DNA from: Sedimentitalea sp042687825 | GTDB lineage: Bacteria > Pseudomonadota > Alphaproteobacteria > Rhodobacterales > Rhodobacteraceae | NCBI RefSeq assembly: GCF_042687825.1 | Contig: NZ_JBHUQE010000002.1 | Span: 124,001 to 188,000 of the forward strand | DNA: 64,000 nucleotides | Direction of reading: 5' to 3' | Shown: positions 35,115-44,205 of the stretch, one piece after another | How positions within the stretch are numbered: position 1 is the stretch's first letter | Layout of the letters: every line of letters begins with the position of its first letter | Notes under the pieces: model-generated | What the model saw: only the letters and a program-made list of their open reading frames with translations | Databases searched by the model: none | Told to the model about the DNA's origin: nothing | Position numbers and translations under genes: made by a program

Positions 35115-35976
35115 CCCAGATTTCCGGTCCACCGCAGATCGTCCCGTCGATCTGGCCCAGAGCCTTGGGAACCTTGCGGTCATAGTCCAGCGTCTGCAGC
35201 ACCGACCGGATGGTCGCCAGCCGCGCCCGGCGCTTGTCATCGGCGCGCACCACGGTCCAGGGCGCCGCGTCACTGTGGCTTCGCTGCAGGGTGTCGCGGA
35301 TGGCGTCGGAATAGGCGTCCCATTTTTCCAGCCCGTCGGCGTCGATCCGGCTGAGCTTCCACTGTTTCAGCGGATCGCGTTCCCGGGACAGAAAACGCCG
35401 CAGCTGTTCCGCGCGGCCGACATTCAGCCAGACCTTGAACAGATGGATGCCGTCCTCGACCAGTGCCTGTTCGAACGGACCGACCTGCTGAAAGAAATGC
35501 GCCCGCTGCCGGTCGGTGCAGAACCCGAACACCGTTTCCACCACAGCGCGATTGTACCAGCTGCGGTCAAAGAACGCGATTTCCCCACCTGCGGGCAGGT
35601 GATCGACATAGCGTTGGAAATACCATTGGGTTTGTTCCGCCTCGGAGGGTTTGGGCAGGGCCACGACCGAGGCGCCGCGCGGGTTCAGGTTTTCGCGAAA
35701 CCGCTTGATCGTGCCGCCCTTGCCAGCGGCATCGCGCCCTTCGAACAGGATGACCACGCGGGCGCCGCTGGCCTTGACCCAGGCCTGCATCTTGACCAGT
35801 TCGATCTGCAACGCGGCCATCTCTTTCTCATAGACCTTGCGGGCCAGCTTTTCGCTGTGCGGATAGCTGTGGCTGAGAATCTCTCCCTTTTCGGCGCGGC
35901 GGATCGCGTTGCGGATGTCCGCCGGTGCACCGGACTTGAAATAATTGCTGATCGCGCCGTCAAGGGGAAGCTGCAT
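35107..35976 (-). CDS. ppk2: Polyphosphate kinase 2
   Basis: Transfers phosphate between polyphosphate and nucleoside diphosphates (usually favouring NTP formation). The 289-residue single-domain protein has Walker A FEGRDAAGKGGTIKRF (about residues 78-93), the lid Arg segment LNPRGASVVALPKPS and Walker B FFDRSWYNRAVVE. Length and single domain point to the class I PPK2 group; ADP or GDP preference cannot be judged. It is the first gene of an operon with the TetR regulator. Confidence 0.93.
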   Translation of the reverse strand: MQLPLDGAISNYFKSGAPADIRNAIRRAEKGEILSHSYPHSEKLARKVYEKEMAALQIELVKMQAWVKASGARVVILFEGRDAAGKGGTIKRFRENLNPRGASVVALPKPSEAEQTQWYFQRYVDHLPAGGEIAFFDRSWYNRAVVETVFGFCTDRQRAHFFQQVGPFEQALVEDGIHLFKVWLNVGRAEQLRRFLSRERDPLKQWKLSRIDADGLEKWDAYSDAIRDTLQRSHSDAAPWTVVRADDKRRARLATIRSVLQTLDYDRKVPKALGQIDGTICGGPEIWDV

Positions 35977-36025
35977 CGACCGGTCCTTTTGCGTCTGTTT
36001 TCAGCAATATGGGATGTTAAGACGC

Positions 36026-36979
36026 TTAACGCAAACCGGCGCGTGCGGCGGCACGGTCGATTGCCGCAATGACCTGGTCCTGGGCGGCGTGATGCGGCAT
36101 ATGACCGATGCCGTCCAGCCGGGTCAGAACCGCGCCGGCGATCTGTCGGGCCAGCGGTTCGGAATGGATGGACAGGCCGACCGTGGTGTCGTCGGTGCCA
36201 TGCACGATCTCGGTCGGGGCGGTGATGCGATCATACTGGCCGACCTGAGCCTTGATATCCTCCAACAGCCCGGCGCGCTGATCCGCATTGGCGCGCATCG
36301 ACTCGCGCCGCAGGGTCAGCGCTGCGCCGACGTGACCGGCATAGCCGTCCGGCGGAGATTGCGGCAGAAAGACTTCGGCGATGACATTCTCGATATAGTC
36401 TTCGGTGACAAAGGCGGTCAGCATCGGCACCACCAGTGCCTTGCCCCACCAGGACGAGGTGACCCGATAGAACGGGTCCAGCGGCGAGGTCCAGGGGTTG
36501 GAGACTGCCGCGACCGGCACCAGCGCGGCGACCCGATCAGGATAGCTGGACGCCCAGGCCAGCGCAACGGCTCCGCCATAGCTCTGTCCCATGACGATGG
36601 GCCGTGTGGCACCCAGTTGGCCGGCGGCGCGCATCAGCAGCGTCGCCTGTTCGCGCAGCGAGGCGCCGGCAGAGCCGATGCGGGGCGTGTACCCCAGACC
36701 GGGGCGGTCAAAGACGATCACCCGATAGCGTTCGGCCAGGCGCGGGGCGAGGGAAAAGGTCATGTCCCGTGCGTTGCCGCTGGCACCGTGGATCAGCACC
36801 AGATCCGGACCCTGTCCCATGACCACCGCGTGAATTTCGGTGCCATCCACGGTGACGAATTCGCCGACGGGGGGAAACCGCGTTTCGGCCCGGGCCTCTT
36901 GCCGGGCTGCCAACCACAATACCGCGGCGATCAGGGCTGCGATCGAAACTGTGAGCGTTATAAGTATCTTACTGGCCAA
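36026..36979 (-). CDS. Membrane-anchored alpha/beta hydrolase
   Basis: Predicted serine hydrolase facing the periplasm, with one N-terminal helix (ITLTVSIAALIAAVLWLAA). Catalytic triad candidates are Ser in VMGQSYGGAV, Asp in EIVHGTDDTTV and His in LDGIGHMPHH; the oxyanion HG motif is VLIHGASGNARD. I prefer the TTG start at 36979, overlapping the metA end by 11 bp with GGACAAGA upstream; an ATG at 37033 (65-bp overlap, no ribosome site) is the alternative. The substrate is unknown. Confidence 0.8.
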   Translation of the reverse strand: MASKILITLTVSIAALIAAVLWLAARQEARAETRFPPVGEFVTVDGTEIHAVVMGQGPDLVLIHGASGNARDMTFSLAPRLAERYRVIVFDRPGLGYTPRIGSAGASLREQATLLMRAAGQLGATRPIVMGQSYGGAVALAWASSYPDRVAALVPVAAVSNPWTSPLDPFYRVTSSWWGKALVVPMLTAFVTEDYIENVIAEVFLPQSPPDGYAGHVGAALTLRRESMRANADQRAGLLEDIKAQVGQYDRITAPTEIVHGTDDTTVGLSIHSEPLARQIAGAVLTRLDGIGHMPHHAAQDQVIAAIDRAAARAGLR

Positions 36980-37886
36980 TCTTGTCCAATTCGAATGGGG
37001 TCGTCTGATAGATCTGGTTGATCCAGTTGCCATATAGAAGATGCGCGTGCGATCTCCAGCGATTTTGCGGTTTTTGCGCCGGATCATCGTCGGGATAATA
37101 GTTGACCGGTACCTGGATCGGCGTGCCCTCGGCCACGTCGCGGTCATATTCCTGTTTCAGCGTGTCGCTGTCATATTCGAAATGGTTAAAGATATAGAGC
37201 GCGCGATGTGCCTGATCCTCGACCAGGCAGGGGCCGACCTGATCGCTGGCCAGCAGCGTGGTCAACCCGTCAGCGGCGTCGATCTCGTCCTGGCGCATTT
37301 CGGTCCAGCGGCTGACCGGGATCACGCAATCGTCGGAAAACCCGCGCAGATAGGGCGAGGCCGGCTGCATGTTGCTGTGGCGGAAACAGCCGAACGCCTT
37401 GCTTGCCAACAGGTGTTTCCGGACGCCGTGAAAATGGTTGATCATCGCCATGCCGCCCCAGCAGACGCCAAAGGTGGAATGCACGTGGCTCTGGGTCCAG
37501 TCGAAGACCTGCTCGATCTCGCGCCAATAGGTCACCTGATCGAACTCCAGGTGCTCGATCGGTGCGCCAGTGATCACCAGACCGTCGAATTTTTCGGCCC
37601 GGACCTCGGAAAACGGCCGGTAGAAGCTTTCCATGTGATCGGCGGCCGTATTCTTGGCCTCGTGTTCGGACATGCGGATCAGGCTCAGTTCGATCTGCAG
37701 CGGGGTGGCGCCGATCAGCCGGGCGAACTGATTCTCGGTCTGGATCTTTTTCGGCATCAGGTTCAGCAGGCCGATGCGCAATGGCCGGATGTCCTGACGC
37801 GCCGCCTGATCCTCGGACATGACCATGACGCCCTCGCGGGTCAGGACATCATAGGCCGGCAGGTCGGCGGGGATCTTGATCGGCAT
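36969..37886 (-). CDS. metA: Homoserine O-acetyltransferase MetA (MetAA)
   Basis: Acylates homoserine, the committed step of methionine synthesis. The 305-residue MetA-fold protein has LNLMPKKIQTENQFAR, TGAPIEHLEF, the catalytic Cys in FGVCWGGMAM, the His in FNHFEYDSDT and the SHAHLLYGNW end. The residue known to fix acyl-CoA choice is Glu111 here (counted from the Met at 37886), as in acetyl-CoA-dependent enzymes; succinyl-specific MetA has Gly. The membrane hydrolase gene overlaps its 3' end. Confidence 0.93.
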   Translation of the reverse strand: MPIKIPADLPAYDVLTREGVMVMSEDQAARQDIRPLRIGLLNLMPKKIQTENQFARLIGATPLQIELSLIRMSEHEAKNTAADHMESFYRPFSEVRAEKFDGLVITGAPIEHLEFDQVTYWREIEQVFDWTQSHVHSTFGVCWGGMAMINHFHGVRKHLLASKAFGCFRHSNMQPASPYLRGFSDDCVIPVSRWTEMRQDEIDAADGLTTLLASDQVGPCLVEDQAHRALYIFNHFEYDSDTLKQEYDRDVAEGTPIQVPVNYYPDDDPAQKPQNRWRSHAHLLYGNWINQIYQTTPFELDKIGQ

Positions 37887-37937
37887 CAGATTTGCTTTCC
37901 ATGGAAAATGAGTGCGTTAGATAATACGATGGGCGGG

Positions 37938-38000
37938 CGGTGCCAAGTGGTCCGGTCAAGTGGCGGGGGAAATCTCGCCCGGCGGGCAACCGGGGCACCG
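37938..38000 (-). promoter_or_regulatory. metA upstream region with inverted and direct repeats
   Basis: CGGTGCC (37938-37944) and GGCACCG (37994-38000) can pair as an outer 7-bp stem, and CAAGTGG is repeated at 37944 and 37957 with 13-bp spacing. TATTAT on the minus strand (about 37922-37927) could be a -10. The layout could be a structured leader or a regulator site in the metA / secreted-protein divergent region. It does not match the SAM-II riboswitch core. Confidence 0.25.
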
Positions 38001-38037
38001 TCAGAATGGTTTCAGGGTGGAAAAGACGGCAGGGCGG

Positions 38038-38646
38038 ATGACAATTCGAAACGGGATGATTGTGGCGAGGGCGGCCCTGTTGGCGGCTGTTTCGGTAGGG
38101 CTTTGTGCCGGGCAGGGCCGGGCGCAGGTCGTCGATCCGATGGCCATACAGCGCTGTGTCTGGAGCTGTCTGGCCAGTTCGCCGGGCAACCAGAGCTGGC
38201 AGTATCACCAATGTGTCGCGCAACGTTGCCAGCCCATGCAGGCGGCGCCGGTCGCGCCGACACCGGCTCTGGGTCCGCCCTGGACCAGCGGCGTCGCCGC
38301 GGACGGGGTCACCCGGTATGCCGGGATACATGCGGGGCAGCCCGGCGGGCCGGGTCTGTATTACATGTGCGACCGGCAGGGCCAGAGCTATCTCATGCTG
38401 TATCGCCATGCCGGGCCGCCGGGGATGATGCGGTTTTTCATCGGCTCGCAGCAATTCAGCCTGCCTTTTGACCGCCAGCGTGGCGAATTGACGGTCAATC
38501 TGGTGCCCGGTGGCCGGTTTCTGAATGCGCTGGCCTATGGTCAGGCGGTGCAGATCGTCGATGCGCGCGGGGCACAGGTGATGTCGTTGGGTCTGAACGG
38601 GGCTGCCGCGGTGCTGCAGAGCACGATCGCCGCCTGTCGTAACTGA
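38038..38646 (+). CDS. Secreted Cys-rich protein of unknown function
   Basis: A 202-residue precursor with a signal peptide (MTIRNGMIVARAALLAAVSVGLCAGQGRAQ) likely cleaved after GRA. The mature amino end has a paired-cysteine element, C-x3-C, 14 residues, then C-x4-C (CVWSC ... CVAQRC), which could form two disulfides between short helices; two more Cys occur in YMCDRQG and the C-terminal AACRN. A Pro-rich linker (PVAPTPALGPP) separates it from a beta-rich domain. I do not recognise the family. ATG 38038 has GGCAGGGCGG upstream. Confidence 0.75.
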   Translation: MTIRNGMIVARAALLAAVSVGLCAGQGRAQVVDPMAIQRCVWSCLASSPGNQSWQYHQCVAQRCQPMQAAPVAPTPALGPPWTSGVAADGVTRYAGIHAGQPGGPGLYYMCDRQGQSYLMLYRHAGPPGMMRFFIGSQQFSLPFDRQRGELTVNLVPGGRFLNALAYGQAVQIVDARGAQVMSLGLNGAAAVLQSTIAACRN

Positions 38647-38654
38647 GGCCGGGC

Positions 38655-39518
38655 TCAGGATTCCCTGTTCTCGATGGCGGATTCGATCAGCGCGTCGAAA
38701 TCGGCGGCATCGCGCAGCGCGCCGATCTGGTCGGCGGTGACGGTCACGCCCCAGCGTGCCATCGCCGCATAGCGGGGCTGGCGATGTGCCAGCGCCTGGG
38801 CATAGGTCCAGCGGATAAAGGCGTTGGGATCGACCTCGTGTTCGGCGCAACCGTTCTCGGCCAGATAGCGGTCCCAGACCCGGGTCAGGAATTCCGGCTG
38901 ATAGGACATCGGCTTGGGCGCCTTGTCGAACCGGCGGACCAGCTCCTGGGTATGTGCCGCGTCGCCCTTGATCCAGACCATCAGCGTATGCTTGCTGAGT
39001 TCGGACAACAGCGGATCGTCCGGGTCTTCGGGATTGACCCATTCGCAAATAGACCCGCCGGTATCGCAGATGAAATTCGGATAGCCGTACAGTCGCTGGC
39101 CCCGGTCGATGAAATACTCGGTGTCCAGCAGGGCATGGATTTCCGCCTGGCGGAACTGTTCCTGACGGCGGCGGTATTCTTCCATCGCCAGTCCGCCCTT
39201 GGCCGGATCGCCGGGCTTTCCCAGATAGGCCGCGACCGGGGTCAGGTTGGCAAAGCTGATATTGGACCCGATATAGATCGAATCCGACAACAGAAGGTCG
39301 CGCAGAAACGGCACCTTCATGGCCTCGGCCTTGGCGTTGTCGGCGATGTATTCGCCCATATAGCGGGTGCCGATGCGGTAATCGATGCTGTAGTGAAACC
39401 AGCCGCCGGCATCGCGCAGCATCTGGCTGACATGGGTCTTGCCCAACCCGGACATGCCAAAGAACAACACCCGTTTGTTGGGCGCCGTGCGCCAGTCCTG
39501 TGCCGAATTGTAGAGCAT
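38655..39518 (-). CDS. P-loop ATPase/kinase-like protein of unknown function
   Basis: A 287-residue cytoplasmic protein. Walker A is GMSGLGKT at residues 21-28; the following YSIDYRIGTRYMGEYI and CDTGGSICEWVNP segments suggest a nucleotide/nucleoside kinase-like fold with a substrate-recognition loop. There is no Walker B of the AAA+ type. I know of similar proteins only as conserved hypotheticals. The ribosome site GAAAGGA lies upstream of 39518. Neighbours (secreted protein, EamA transporter) do not indicate a role. Confidence 0.7.
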   Translation of the reverse strand: MLYNSAQDWRTAPNKRVLFFGMSGLGKTHVSQMLRDAGGWFHYSIDYRIGTRYMGEYIADNAKAEAMKVPFLRDLLLSDSIYIGSNISFANLTPVAAYLGKPGDPAKGGLAMEEYRRRQEQFRQAEIHALLDTEYFIDRGQRLYGYPNFICDTGGSICEWVNPEDPDDPLLSELSKHTLMVWIKGDAAHTQELVRRFDKAPKPMSYQPEFLTRVWDRYLAENGCAEHEVDPNAFIRWTYAQALAHRQPRYAAMARWGVTVTADQIGALRDAADFDALIESAIENRES

Positions 39519-39564
39519 GACCCGTGTCCTTTCCCGCTCTAGCTACTCAGCCGGGGCGGCAGGG

Positions 39565-40467
39565 TCAATTGCGCGGATGTCGGGGCGCCCGGTTCAGGAT
39601 AACCAGCCCGAGGGCCAGCAGGCCGAACCCGGCAAAGGCCTGGGGGCGCAAGGTTTCGCCCAAAACCACCGCCCCCAGCAAAATGGCCACGGGCGGGATC
39701 AGCAGGGTGACCAGCATCAGGTTGCCCGACCCGGCCATGGCCAGCACGCGGTAATAAAGCAGATAGGCCACGGCGGTGGCGATCAGGGCATAATAGGCGA
39801 TGGCCAGCCAGGTCACCGGCTGCAAATCCATGACCATGGGCCCGTCGACGATCAACGCGGCCGGCAGCAGCATCACGGTCGAACCGGTCAGCATGCCGGC
39901 CGCGGCCACCTGTGGCGACAGCCCGCCCAGACGCGCCCGGGCCCAGGCGCTGGCCAGCGCATAGCTGAAACCACCGGCCAGCACCGCCAGCTGTGCGGTG
40001 CTGCGCAGATCGAACCGGGCCAAGTTGTCCAGACCGATCGCGGTGGCCACGCCGACAAAGCCCAGCCCGACCCCAAAGGCGCGCTGAAGCGTCAGGCGCT
40101 CGTCCGCAAAGGCGATGGCCGCGACGACCACGCCAAAGATCGCGGTGGATGCGTTCAGGATCGAGGTTAGCCCGGTTTCGATATGCAACTGGCCCCAGTT
40201 CATCAGGCCAAAGGGAATGACGTTGTTCAACAGGCCCATCAGCAGGAACGCCGCCCAGATTCGCGGCGAGCGGGGTACGGGCAGGCGACGGATCAGCACC
40301 ACCGCCCACAACAGCAGCATCGCCCAGCAGGTGCGGTGCAGCGTCGCGGTCAGCACCGGCACTTCGTTCAGGGCAATGCGCACCGACAGGAACGAGCCGC
40401 CCCAGATCAGCCCGAGCAACAGCAATTCGGCCCAGGCTCGCCCGGATATGGATTTCTGTTCGTTCAT
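39565..40467 (-). CDS. EamA/DMT-family transporter
   Basis: A 300-residue drug/metabolite-transporter with ten predicted helices in two EamA repeats. Typical segments are LLLLGLIWGGSFLSVRIAL (first helix), NVIPFGLMNWGQ, LTSILNASTAIFGVVVAAI and LLIPPVAILLGAVVLGE. Substrates of this group are small metabolites or amino acids and cannot be predicted. It ends 28 bp before a second EamA transporter gene begins its 3' end, on the same strand. Confidence 0.88.
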   Translation of the reverse strand: MNEQKSISGRAWAELLLLGLIWGGSFLSVRIALNEVPVLTATLHRTCWAMLLLWAVVLIRRLPVPRSPRIWAAFLLMGLLNNVIPFGLMNWGQLHIETGLTSILNASTAIFGVVVAAIAFADERLTLQRAFGVGLGFVGVATAIGLDNLARFDLRSTAQLAVLAGGFSYALASAWARARLGGLSPQVAAAGMLTGSTVMLLPAALIVDGPMVMDLQPVTWLAIAYYALIATAVAYLLYYRVLAMAGSGNLMLVTLLIPPVAILLGAVVLGETLRPQAFAGFGLLALGLVILNRAPRHPRN

Positions 40468-40494
40468 ACCGCCAGATAAGTTGGGTCGGCGCTG

Positions 40495-41385
40495 TCAGGC
40501 GACCCGGATCCTGCGCGTTTCGGCCTGGATGTTGATGTAGTTGGCGACAAAGATCACCGCGGCGCCGACAAAGACCCAGATATCCAGCGCTTCGCCATAG
40601 AGCAGCATCCCGACAACGGCGATGGTCGGCAGGCGCGCGAAATCAAAGGGAATCACCACGGTCGCCGGGGCGATGGCCAGGGCATTGGTGATGCAGAAAT
40701 GCGCCAGCAGCCCGGCCAGGGCGATGATGACCAGCCACGGCGCGGTCTGCGGGTCGGGCAGGGCGATCCGACCGTCAAACCCGGCGGTGACCAGTCCAAA
40801 GAGCAGCTGCATGGCCGTCAGCCAGAACATGATGGCGCCGACGCTTTCGGTGCGGGTCAGCCGTTTGGTGCAAATGTTGGTGACGGCAAAGAATACCGCC
40901 GCGCTGGCCGCGGCCAGCACGCCGATGCTGATCGTGTCCGGGCTGGGCCGCGCCACAATCAGGATGCCGGCAAACCCCAGCAGGGCGGCCAGCGCCCGGA
41001 CCGGTGTCAGCCGCTCGCCCAATAACAGCGGCGACAGCACGATGACCCAGAGCGGCGAGGTGAATTCCAGCGCAAAGACCTGCGCCAGGGGCACGCTGGC
41101 AATGGCGAAGAACCACAGGTTCTGACCGGTGAAATGCGCCAGATTCCGCATCAGGTGCCCGCCCAGACGCTGCCGTGAAATCTGGTGCAGCTTGCCGGTC
41201 AGGCCCAGCACCGCCACCACGATGCCCAGGCCGATGGCGCTGCGATAGAGCATGATCTCGAACGTATCCAGCGCGATGCTGACCTCGCGCCCGGCCACGG
41301 CCATGGACGAGAACGACGCGATGGCGCCGGTCATCCACAGGGCGGCCCGCAGCATGGGCAGGGGGGCAGAGGCAGAGGGTTGCAT
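40495..41385 (-). CDS. EamA/DMT-family transporter
   Basis: A second, different ten-helix DMT protein of 296 residues (FALEFTSPLWVIVLSPLLLGERLTPVR, FAGILIVARP, VVIPFDFARLPTIAVVGMLLYGE). The FxxTSPLW and PFDFxRLP patterns are those of the roseobacter/rhizobial S-adenosylmethionine-uptake-like and related exporters, but this does not prove substrate. It is read from the same strand as the preceding transporter, so both may be one transcription unit. Confidence 0.88.
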   Translation of the reverse strand: MQPSASAPLPMLRAALWMTGAIASFSSMAVAGREVSIALDTFEIMLYRSAIGLGIVVAVLGLTGKLHQISRQRLGGHLMRNLAHFTGQNLWFFAIASVPLAQVFALEFTSPLWVIVLSPLLLGERLTPVRALAALLGFAGILIVARPSPDTISIGVLAAASAAVFFAVTNICTKRLTRTESVGAIMFWLTAMQLLFGLVTAGFDGRIALPDPQTAPWLVIIALAGLLAHFCITNALAIAPATVVIPFDFARLPTIAVVGMLLYGEALDIWVFVGAAVIFVANYINIQAETRRIRVA

Positions 41386-41453
41386 CGGCGCGACTCACTT
41401 GACACTGCCCTGCCTCTACCGTTTGTGGGACGTGGTTCCAAGCTAAGTATGGG

Positions 41454-42281
41454 ATGTTGATGAGCCTGTTACGCCGATCCAAGAGTTTCATCAGACGCCG
41501 GTTGGACCCACGGGGCCATTCGCAGTTTCGCCGTCTGCGCGGTCAAGAACGCTGTTCGCCGGCGCAGGTTCGGGCGCTGTTTTCCCTGTTCCAGCCCTTT
41601 GACACCGGTATCCCGCTGATCCGGATCGGCGGCGACCATGATGGCGGCTATCTGTTGCCGGACGATCTGGATGGAATCGTCGCCAGCTTTTCGCCCGGCG
41701 TCGACGTGACGGTCACCTTTGACGCGGAAATCGCCGAGCGCGGCATTCCCTGCTTCATGGCCGACGCCTCGGTCCAGGGGATCGCCGTCGATCATCCGCT
41801 GCTGACCTTTGACAGGCTGTTCGTCGGGGCCACCACCGAGGGCGACGTGATCTCGATGCAGGACTGGATCGGGAAATATGCCCCGCCCGAGGGCGATCTG
41901 CTGATGCAGATGGATATCGAGGGGGCGGAATACGACACGATCATGGCGATGCGCGATGCCGATCTGGACCGGTTCCGGATCATCGTGCTGGAACTGCACG
42001 ACCTTCAGGACGCTTTCGTCACCGGTGGCAACGCCCGCCTTGGCGCTTTCATGCGGCGGCTGACCGAGCGGTTCGTGATCTGTCACATTCATCCGAACAA
42101 TTACGCTCGCGTGGCGACAATCGACGGCATCTCGTTCCCCACATTGCCCGAGGTGACGCTGCTGCGCCGCGACAGGGTCAGGGCTGACCTGCAGCCCACC
42201 GATCAGATCCCGCATCCGCTGGACCAGCCGAATGTTCCGGAGAACCCCGACTGGGCCTGCCCGCGGTTCTGGGCTGGCTAG
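41454..42281 (+). CDS. FkbM-like methyltransferase
   Basis: A 275-residue protein with a basic amino end, the entry motif IRIGGDHDGGYLLPDD, a SAM-site-like FSPGVDVTVTFD and the FkbM-family MQMDIEGAEYDTIMAM (acidic motif, near residue 160). ATGs at 41454 and 41460 are both possible starts. FkbM enzymes often methylate sugars in glycans or O-groups in secondary metabolites; neither is evident here. It is convergent with the monooxygenase gene. Confidence 0.8.
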   Translation: MLMSLLRRSKSFIRRRLDPRGHSQFRRLRGQERCSPAQVRALFSLFQPFDTGIPLIRIGGDHDGGYLLPDDLDGIVASFSPGVDVTVTFDAEIAERGIPCFMADASVQGIAVDHPLLTFDRLFVGATTEGDVISMQDWIGKYAPPEGDLLMQMDIEGAEYDTIMAMRDADLDRFRIIVLELHDLQDAFVTGGNARLGAFMRRLTERFVICHIHPNNYARVATIDGISFPTLPEVTLLRRDRVRADLQPTDQIPHPLDQPNVPENPDWACPRFWAG

Positions 42282-42288
42282 GCCGGGG

Positions 42289-42564
42289 TCAGTCCGGTGT
42301 TTCCACGATCTTGTAGTTGCGGGGCAACCCGCGGGTGACCCGGCCCCAGTCCGAGGCCGCGCTGCGGTCCCGATGGGCCTGAAACCCGGCGCGGGTGGCA
42401 AACCGTTCCGAGACGGCAAAGCGTCCGGCGACGGACGCGGATTCGAACACTTCGAAATGGTCACATTCCGGTTCGGCCCGGCTCAGCCGGACATGCAGGG
42501 GTAGGGCGGCGCGTACTGCCTCCAGCCGATCGGGCGGCACGTCCAGAAACCCGGTCAGGATCAC
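42289..42564 (-). CDS. ABM-family (antibiotic biosynthesis) monooxygenase
   Basis: Small dimeric alpha+beta barrel protein of about 91 residues: amino strand ILTGFLDVPPDRL, ECDHFEVFE and SERFATRAGFQAHRDRS, which matches the YgiN-like quinol monooxygenase pattern. I choose the GTG at 42564 forming GTGA with the guaA stop; a GTG at 42570 adds two residues. The overlap implies translation coupled to guaA. The substrate is unknown. Confidence 0.8.
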   Translation of the reverse strand: MILTGFLDVPPDRLEAVRAALPLHVRLSRAEPECDHFEVFESASVAGRFAVSERFATRAGFQAHRDRSAASDWGRVTRGLPRNYKIVETPD

Positions 42565-44123
42565 TCCCACTCGATGGTGCCCGGCGGCTTGCTGGTGATG
42601 TCATAGGTCACGCGGTTGATGCCGCCGACCTCGTTGATGATGCGGGTGGCGGTTTCGCCCAGAAAATCGTGGCTGAACGGGTAATAATCCGCCGTCATAC
42701 CATCCACCGAGGTCACCGCTCGCAACGCGCAGGCATAATCATAGGTACGCCCGTCGCCCATCACCCCCACGGTGCGCACCGGCAGGATCGCGACAAAGGC
42801 CTGCCAGATCTCGTCATACAGGCCGTGCCGGCGGATCTGGTCGATATAGACCGCATCGGCCTTGCGCAGAATCTCCAGCTTTTCGCGGGTGATCTCGCCG
42901 GGGCAACGGATCGCCAGCCCGGGGCCGGGAAACGGATGCCGGCCGATGAAACTGGGGGGCAGGCCCAGTTCGCGGCCCAGTTCGCGGACCTCGTCCTTGA
43001 ACAATTCGCGCAGCGGTTCGACCAGTTTCAGCCCCATCTTTTCGGGCAGGCCGCCGACATTGTGGTGGCTCTTGATCGTGACCGAGGGACCACCGGAAAA
43101 GCTGACCGATTCGATCACGTCGGGATAGAGCGTGCCCTGGGCCAGGAACTCGGCGCCGCCGACCTCGCCCGCGTGTTTCTGAAACACGTCGATGAACAGC
43201 TTGCCGATGATCTTGCGTTTGGTTTCCGGATCGGATTGCCCGTCCAGCGCGCCCAGGAACAATTCCTGTTCGTCGGCATGGATCAGCGGCATGTTGTAGT
43301 GGTCGCGGAACATGGTCACGACCTCTTCGGCCTCGCCCTGTCGCAAGAGACCGTGGTCGACAAAGACGCAGGTCAACTGATCGCCGATCGCCTCGTGGAT
43401 CAGCACCGCCGCCACCGAACTGTCGACACCGCCGGACAGGCCGCAGATCACCTTGGCGTCGCCCACCTGGTCGCGGATCTTGCGGATGGCTTCTTCGCGA
43501 TAGGCCCCCATGGTCCAGTCGCCCTGGAACCCGGCGAGGCGCACAAAGTTTTCATAGAGGCGCGCGCCATTCGGAGTGTGATGCACCTCGGGGTGGAACT
43601 GGACCGCGAAAAAGTTGCGCGCCAGATCGGCGGTGATCGCAAAGGGGGCATTGGGCGAGGTTCCATAGACGGAAAAGCCCGGCGCGATGGCGCTGACATG
43701 GTCGCCATGGCTCATCCACACCTGTTCGCGATCGGCCTCGAACCAGCCATAAAGCAGGTCGATGCGCTCCTCGGACGGGGTGACATAGGCGCGACCGAAT
43801 TCGGCGGTTCCATGGCCGCGTTCGACCGTGCCGCCCAGCATGTGCATCATGACCTGCTGGCCATAGCAGATGCCCAGCACCGGCACGCCCAGCTCAAAGA
43901 CCGCTTGCGGCGGGCGCGGGCTGCCGGCGTCGCCGACCGAGGCCGGGCCGCCGGACAGGATGACGGCGCGGGGCGCGAATTGCGCCAGAAACTCGGCCGT
44001 GACGTTCTGATAGGGGTGGATTTCGCAATAGACATGCAACTCGCGCAAGCGGCGCGCGATCAGCTGAGTCACCTGTGATCCGAAATCGATGATGAGGAGG
44101 CGGTCGTGGGAAATCTGCGTCAT
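42561..44123 (-). CDS. guaA: GMP synthase (glutamine-hydrolysing) GuaA
   Basis: Converts XMP to GMP with glutamine and ATP; it completes the pathway begun by GuaB, also in this window. The 520-residue protein has an N-terminal class I amidotransferase (catalytic Cys in LGICYGQQVMM, His and Glu in FHPEVHHT), the ATP pyrophosphatase domain (PP-loop GLSGGVDSSVAA) and the C-terminal dimer domain ending KPPGTIEWE. Start at 44123 gives MTQISHDRLL. Confidence 0.97.
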   Translation of the reverse strand: MTQISHDRLLIIDFGSQVTQLIARRLRELHVYCEIHPYQNVTAEFLAQFAPRAVILSGGPASVGDAGSPRPPQAVFELGVPVLGICYGQQVMMHMLGGTVERGHGTAEFGRAYVTPSEERIDLLYGWFEADREQVWMSHGDHVSAIAPGFSVYGTSPNAPFAITADLARNFFAVQFHPEVHHTPNGARLYENFVRLAGFQGDWTMGAYREEAIRKIRDQVGDAKVICGLSGGVDSSVAAVLIHEAIGDQLTCVFVDHGLLRQGEAEEVVTMFRDHYNMPLIHADEQELFLGALDGQSDPETKRKIIGKLFIDVFQKHAGEVGGAEFLAQGTLYPDVIESVSFSGGPSVTIKSHHNVGGLPEKMGLKLVEPLRELFKDEVRELGRELGLPPSFIGRHPFPGPGLAIRCPGEITREKLEILRKADAVYIDQIRRHGLYDEIWQAFVAILPVRTVGVMGDGRTYDYACALRAVTSVDGMTADYYPFSHDFLGETATRIINEVGGINRVTYDITSKPPGTIEWE

Positions 44124-44205
44124 GATCCCGGCTTTAGGGCGGCGCGTGCGCGCTGGCAAGAGGCTTGCCGCGCGCCCGTGTGCCGAACCGCCCGTCAGCC
44201 CCCCG

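Noticed and set aside
37887..38010. SAM-II or SAM/SAH riboswitch before metA
   Set aside because: The stem CGGTGCC/GGCACCG is present, but the conserved SAM-II core around GATTT and GCTAAAAAG is absent, so only a generic structured region is reported.
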